25,753 bases of DNA from Rhizophagus sp. LPA8_4_AMF (lineage: Eukaryota; Glomeromycota; Glomeromycetes; Glomerales; Glomeraceae). Position numbers and translations under genes: made by a program. The notes beneath the pieces are model-generated. The model did no database searches. It was not told where the DNA came from and saw only the letters and a program-made list of their open reading frames with translations. This document shows, piece by piece, positions 21,291-25,753 of this stretch; within the stretch, counting starts at the first letter, position 1, and each line of letters starts with the position of its first letter. The stretch spans positions 1 to 25,753 of the forward strand of contig JADRCO010000837.1 of NCBI GenBank assembly GCA_021464525.1. The letters run 5' to 3'.

Positions 21291-22571
21291 ATGCCTAAAA
21301 TTAAGTCTGACAAATTACCCTCTAATATAAATATCAATAATACCAATATCTCTTCTTTATCTACTTCTCATTTTATTCCTCTTCAACCTGCTCCGGTAGC
21401 AACTGATGATGATATTTCTTCTCAACTTAATGAAATTCTCGTTTTTCCAAATAATTCTCTTCTTAATGAGGAAGAAAATTTATTAATTAATGATCCTCCT
21501 TATAATCTTACTCTTTCATTAAAAGATTTATTATCTCCTGCAAAAAAAACTCGAAGAAATAAAAATAAACCCGATGATAAGGTTCCAAGACCTCAAAATG
21601 CTTGGGTATTATTTCGTAAAGATTATGAAGCAAATCAACGTGTTAATTTCCCTGATAAAGCTTTGAAAATGAAAAATGTTTCAACGGATGCTGGTGAGGT
21701 TTGGAGAAATCATCCTGTAAAAGTTAAACGTTATTTTGAAACTTTATCAAGATTAGCTCATGCTCAACATAAAATTTTATATCCTAATTATAAATATTCT
21801 CCTAAAAAAAAGTCCATTAAAGAAACTATTCAAAAGGATTGGGTTTTTAAGGATGGTGTTAAACAATCTATTACTTTAGAATCTTCTACTCCTATTATGG
21901 ATCATGTTCAAGAATCTTCTACTCCTATTGTGGATCATGATCATGAATCTTCTGTACTTTATCATACAGATCATTCTGATTCTCCCCTTTTAAATGTCGT
22001 TATTTCTCCTTCATCTCCTGAAGAACCTTGGAATTCTCCAATTACTATTAATTCTCCCATTTCTCCTTCTATAAATTTTGTTAGTCCAACTCCAACTATC
22101 ACTTCAAATGATTCAAGTTCATATTATTCTTCCGTTACATCAATTCTTACTTATTCCGAAGAAACTTTGACAAATTTATCATCCTCTTCTGCGGCTTATT
22201 ATAACTATCAACAAAATTTCACCGTTTCGAATGATAATTTATCTTCAAATTTAACAAATTTAACCGATTTGAACCAATCAAATTCTGATTATCTTAATCT
22301 TGCGAATAATATCAATGATCCGGTTTTTATCAATGATGATATATTTAATCAAGATTTTTGGCAACATACATCGACTTTTTCAAATTTTGATAAATTAGAT
22401 TCTATAAGTTCTTTCGATTCTTTAGACATACCAGAACAACAACAACAACAACAACATACTCCCGTTGCTAATTGTGATGTTTTAATAGATGACAGTTTGA
22501 TAGGAAATTTATCAGACTTATCATCATATGATGATGATAACAATAATATTCATATTCATTATTTCTTTTAG
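21291..22571 (+). CDS. HMG-box transcription factor, MATA-HMG type (426 residues)
   Basis: A nuclear sequence-specific DNA-binding protein of the fungal MATA-HMG class, the family that includes mating-type HMG proteins and is strongly expanded in Rhizophagus. It is a single uninterrupted exon. Residues 1-98 are polar with an N-terminal motif PPYNLTLSLKDLLSPAKK (69-86). The HMG box spans about 99-173: PRPQNAWVLFRKDYEA, then AGEVWRNHP, KRYFETLSRLAHAQHK and YPNYKYSPKK. The long C-terminal half is Ser/Thr/Asn-rich with a run of seven Gln (383-389), typical of an activation or disordered region. Two similar short copies of SSTPI(M/V)DH occur near residues 197-213. The start is fixed by the ATG after a poly-A run. 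A second HMG gene follows 1.7 kb downstream in the same direction. Whether it has any mating role is unknown. Confidence 0.9.
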   Translation: MPKIKSDKLPSNININNTNISSLSTSHFIPLQPAPVATDDDISSQLNEILVFPNNSLLNEEENLLINDPPYNLTLSLKDLLSPAKKTRRNKNKPDDKVPRPQNAWVLFRKDYEANQRVNFPDKALKMKNVSTDAGEVWRNHPVKVKRYFETLSRLAHAQHKILYPNYKYSPKKKSIKETIQKDWVFKDGVKQSITLESSTPIMDHVQESSTPIVDHDHESSVLYHTDHSDSPLLNVVISPSSPEEPWNSPITINSPISPSINFVSPTPTITSNDSSSYYSSVTSILTYSEETLTNLSSSSAAYYNYQQNFTVSNDNLSSNLTNLTDLNQSNSDYLNLANNINDPVFINDDIFNQDFWQHTSTFSNFDKLDSISSFDSLDIPEQQQQQQHTPVANCDVLIDDSLIGNLSDLSSYDDDNNNIHIHYFF

Positions 22572-24261
22572 ATAAATAGATTTTTAGATAATAGATTTTT
22601 AAGATATAAAAGCTTAGACTTTTTAAGGAATCAATTAAGAATTTATTTTAAGATAATAATTTATACCGTAGTTTAAAAAATATAAGGAATATTTTAAGAT
22701 ATATACAGTACAATATATAAAATATATTAAACCTTTTATGTTTAAAATCACCGCTTGAAATGAAAGATTGTCGATCTATACCCTTAATAATAGAATTACG
22801 TATTTTCTTTTTTTAAACAAATTAGGAAGAAAGGCTAAAAAGATTTTTTTTTAAAAAAAGATATATATATATTTAAATATAAATATAATATATTATAATA
22901 TGTATATAATATATATATACATTCATATATATATATATTTATATAATAAAGATTTTTATTGAATTCATTGCATCATTGAGTTGAGTATGATGTAATTAAA
23001 GTATGTAATACTTAGTTCTTAAGTGAACAAATTATGGGAAATTTAGATATTTCATCATATTTCTGCAATTCTCGTTACACTAAATATCGCCAATATCGAA
23101 GTCATTGACGAAGTAAAAAAAAAAAAACGAAAAAAAATGAATCATCAAACATCGTCAGGTTTCGAGACAAAAAAAAAAAAAATAATAATAATAATAATAA
23201 TAATGATAATAATAATAATAAATAATGAAATTAAATTATAACATAAATAAATAAATAAAGTTTTGATTGCGTCCCATTGAGAAAAAAAAAATAAAGAACG
23301 CCATAATGGTACCTGCACCTAAAAAACAAAAATCGTTCACCTGAGGACAATAAAGTGAGACCAAATTGGGAAGACAAATAAAAAAACGTGTATCACATAA
23401 TTTTATGTATCACTATCGTTAGTCTATAATCTAACAAATCTATACCTTAAAAAATTAAAAGCCCGAAATTGTACAAATCATGGTCAAATTGAAATTTCAA
23501 TGGCATTAATATAATTTAATATTTCATCATTTCATCATTTCGTAACACTTTAAGTGAAATATTTCATCATTGGGTTTTTGTTATGTAACCATTTAATTAT
23601 CGATAAAAAAGTACAAAATTACGCAATATTAAAATGGATTGGCAATTTGGCATTCAAAAGTCACCTAAAAGCCTGACAGAAATTATGGCGTAAAAATATG
23701 TTATCGTAATTCTGCATTCTTGTACTACTGTACTACATCACAAGTAATGCCAAATTGAAAAAAATGGGGGAAAACAACAAAAACCGTGTATCACATTAAC
23801 ACATAGTGTTTTGATCTGCGCTTTTTTTTTGGTATTTAGGGCTGTACGGATATTCGGATAATGATCAACGATTTGCATCATGAAAGGGAGTAAAAAAATT
23901 GGTATTCATTTGGACATTTTTAACTTAGCAACGTTGTTTTTTTTTTGAATTTTAATAATATGTAACAGTTGCAACAGTAAATATTACACTCATTACTATA
24001 TAAATTACTTTTTTTATCTAATAAACTCGTGACATCATATCATGATATTTAGTATATTGAAATATTAAAATATTATTATAAGCTAGTTTAAATTCATTCA
24101 TTCTATTATTGCTTACAGTGGAAGAGAAAGAATTTATATAAAAACCCCTTCTTTCTTCATTCATTTTTTTTTAAAAAAAAAAAAAAATAAAAAAGAAATA
24201 ATAATAAATCAGACTAAATAAATATTATCAGTTATATACATACTGTACATATATCCTCAAA
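22572..24261. other. Intergenic between the two HMG genes, microsatellite-rich
   Basis: No gene is seen. A possible AATAAA for the upstream gene is at 22945-22950. Microsatellites are TA/ATAT (22859-22946), AAT (23181-23225) and AAAT (23244-23260). Two related segments (about 23363-23408 and 23749-23800) both contain CCAAATTG, A-rich stretches and CGTGTATCACAT, and so appear to be diverged copies. TTTCATCAT repeats lie at 23521-23575. Confidence 0.5.
24136..24144 (+). promoter_or_regulatory. TATA-box candidate of the second HMG gene
   Basis: TATATAAAA lies about 118 bases upstream of the ATG and is followed by a C/T-rich stretch (CCCCTTCTTTCTTC) that could hold the transcription start. In so AT-rich a genome a chance match is possible. 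Confidence 0.4.
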
Positions 24262-24837
24262 ATGTCAAAAATTTATAAAATCAATTCGATTGAATTATTT
24301 GATTCTGATTCCGAATCTCAAATAGATCCTGAAATTCTTTTACGTTTATTATTATCTCAAACTCCACCACCGTATCAATTAACACTTCCTTTGGATGATC
24401 TCGTAAATTCTCCTCCTAAGTCGGACGGCACTATTCCACGTCCAAAGAACTCATTTATAATCTTTAGAAATGATTATAGTGCAAGAATTAAAGTGCAATA
24501 TTCAAATATGACTGTTGGTAAAATTTCTGGGATCGTCAGCCAAGCTTGGAAAATTCAACCAACTTCTGTTCTACAATTTTTTGAAATATTATCTATGGTC
24601 TCTTATCAAAGGCACAAAGCTATGTATCCTGATTATAAATATGCACCTCAAAAAAAAGAAAAGAAGCCCCAAATTACGCAAACATCTCTTATTCTTGTAC
24701 GTGACGATATTGAAACACCCACGGATACCTCATGTGCTACGGACTTATCATGTGATTTATTTTCTGCTTTTGACGATGAAAATACAATCTTGATTGACAA
24801 AATGTTGGGAATCTTTTATGATAAAATTAACATATAG
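24262..24837 (+). CDS. Short HMG-box protein, MATA-HMG type (191 residues)
   Basis: A second MATA-HMG-class DNA-binding protein, single exon. N-terminal motif PPPYQLTLPLDDLVNSP (35-51) matches the motif before the box in the upstream gene. The HMG box spans about 59-131: PRPKNSFIIFRNDYSARIK, GKISGIVSQAW, LQFFEILSMVSYQRHK and YPDYKYAPQKK. Its C-terminal tail (60 residues) is short and lacks the long Ser/Asn-rich region of its neighbour. A TATA-like box lies upstream and AATAAA signals downstream. The order and orientation suggest an old tandem duplication, or neighbouring members of a large family. The frame is intact. Confidence 0.9.
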   Translation: MSKIYKINSIELFDSDSESQIDPEILLRLLLSQTPPPYQLTLPLDDLVNSPPKSDGTIPRPKNSFIIFRNDYSARIKVQYSNMTVGKISGIVSQAWKIQPTSVLQFFEILSMVSYQRHKAMYPDYKYAPQKKEKKPQITQTSLILVRDDIETPTDTSCATDLSCDLFSAFDDENTILIDKMLGIFYDKINI

Positions 24838-24923
24838 ATAATGACTATTATTACTGTACATTACATATATATATGTATGAACTTTGTTTTTTTTTATTCT
24901 TACGTATATACAATATTTATTGT

Positions 24924-24939
24924 AATAAAATTCAATAAA
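24924..24939 (+). terminator. Paired AATAAA signals after the second HMG gene
   Basis: Two AATAAA hexamers (24924-24929 and 24934-24939) lie about 90-100 bases after the stop, a normal distance for polyadenylation. Confidence 0.5.
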
Positions 24940-25593
24940 TTCAAATTATTATTTTAAAAAAAAAAAAACTTTTAGGTTCCTTATTATCAAATATTACTGA
25001 TTACATTATTGTGAATTAATTAATACATGTAACCTATCTATTAAATGTTTTATCCGATAAAGTCATGTGATTTACAACTTCAAGTGAGACAAATTAATCG
25101 TGTGTTACCCTGAGGCGCTACATGTGACTTCAGTGATTTGTCATCCAGTGTCACCCAGTGTCACCTCAGTATAAATGTACGTAACGTTTCACGTGAATCA
25201 TCACGTTAAATTCTTTGCAATATTTTCTCAAGCATGTACATCAGAAACAGCCACTCCACATTACAACAATTTACAATTTAACAATAATATTTTAAAACTT
25301 CATTCCAGCCACTCCACATCCAATCTCAAACATTTAGTCATACAATATAAATTACAGACGGCTTATTATCAGAACAATACTGTAAAGATTAGTATTTTTT
25401 TAAAAAAATCCTTATTTATCATATTGTAGTTTTGCTAACTCATTTTTATTTATTTATTTATTTATTTCAAATGCAATTCTAGAATTTTGGAATATATTGT
25501 TATTGTATTATATTAGAATTGCTATATAAAATAATTATATTCGATATTCGTAATAAGTAATAATAAATTTAAATGAATAACTTATAACTTATA
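24940..25593. other. Intergenic, small direct repeats
   Basis: A short tandem of CCAGTGTCAC (25145-25164) precedes a TATAAA (25171-25176). AGCCACTCCACAT occurs twice (about 25249 and 25307). The 84-codon open frame 25175-25429 has weak coding character and is not called. A TTTA microsatellite lies at 25444-25467. Confidence 0.4.
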
Positions 25594-25753
25594 CAGTCAG
25601 ACCTCTATAAATGCACCCCCCTTGGGACCGGTATAAGCGTGCATTTAGAGAGGGTGTGCATTTATAGATACATATAAATTTATATGATATTACTCTAAAA
25701 TTAAGGTAATACAAAAATTTCATAAGTAATTATATGAAATTTTTTTACAAAAC
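25594..25753. mobile_element. Left terminus of a Tc1/mariner, pogo-like DNA transposon or MITE (cut by window end)
   Basis: CAGTCAGACCTCTATAAATG directly follows a TA (25592-25593), as expected for a TA target duplication with a CAGT-type pogo/Fot terminal repeat. Within the first 75 bases the 13-mer TCTATAAATGCAC (25604-25616) recurs inverted as GTGCATTTATAGA (25656-25668). A third partial copy, GTGCATTTAGAGA, lies at 25639-25651. These would be terminal and subterminal transposase-binding sites. The body and the other end lie outside the window, so coding capacity is unknown. Confidence 0.6.

Noticed and set aside
22349-22543. 64-codon minus-strand frame with a Cys run
   Set aside because: Antisense of the poly-Gln stretch of the HMG-box gene.
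22859-22946. AT-dinucleotide tracts as a possible origin or matrix-attachment site
   Set aside because: Such tracts are common throughout this genome type; nothing here distinguishes them.
24515-24793. 92-codon plus-strand frame inside the second HMG gene
   Set aside because: Shifted-frame shadow of a gene with an intact HMG box in the other frame.
25175-25429. 84-codon open frame near the right end
   Set aside because: It has a start near a TATAAA but no domain, low-complexity Asn/His/Leu composition, and no splice or polyadenylation context that singles it out.
1-25753. CRISPR array, prokaryotic operon or integrated viral element
   Set aside because: No regularly spaced repeats with unique spacers, no Shine-Dalgarno-led gene clusters, and no capsid, integrase or reverse-transcriptase motifs were seen; introns throughout mark a eukaryotic nuclear locus.

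Overview
The window looks like nuclear DNA of an arbuscular mycorrhizal fungus close to Rhizophagus (Glomeromycotina). The reasons are the very high A+T content with long A/T homopolymers, short introns with GTAAGT/GTATGT donors and TTTTTTAG acceptors, a tandem pair of fungal MATA-HMG-type HMG-box genes, and fossils of gene families I recall as expanded in that lineage. This is recognition from memory, not a database match.

Layout from left to right. A three-exon gene for a 73-residue single-pass membrane protein (259-762, minus) is followed by a complete four-exon secreted SGNH/GDSL hydrolase (1921-3076, minus). After an AT-rich gap with one orphan exon-like stretch (4646-4737) comes a small two-exon candidate gene (5120-5716, minus). 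It is divergent from a ten-exon, 1657-residue Kelch-propeller plus coiled-coil protein of Tea1/cell-end-marker architecture (5874-12540, plus). That gene carries tandemly duplicated cassette exons, a 66-bp coding repeat, and minisatellites inside introns.

The middle (12.8-17.7 kb) is a graveyard. It holds a broken Myb/SANT-like gene (minus), a decayed piece of a repeated coding family followed by a tandem repeat of about 81-91 bp, and a P-loop NTPase pseudogene with clear Walker A and B motifs but interrupted reading. A possible membrane-anchor exon lies just upstream of the NTPase remnant. A whole five-exon DJ-1/PfpI family gene (17755-18679, minus), including a 9-nt microexon, closes the block.

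The right part has two HMG-box genes in the same orientation (21291-22571 and 24262-24837). They share a motif N-terminal to the box as well as the box itself, and are separated by microsatellite-rich spacer. The last 160 bases start what looks like the terminal repeat of a Tc1/mariner (pogo-like) DNA transposon, cut by the window edge.

The genes do not form a pathway; each has its own promoter, as expected for a eukaryote. The points most worth a second look are the genes visible only after splicing, the duplicated symmetrical exons of the Kelch gene, the DJ-1 microexon, and the paired HMG genes with their shared N-terminal motif.
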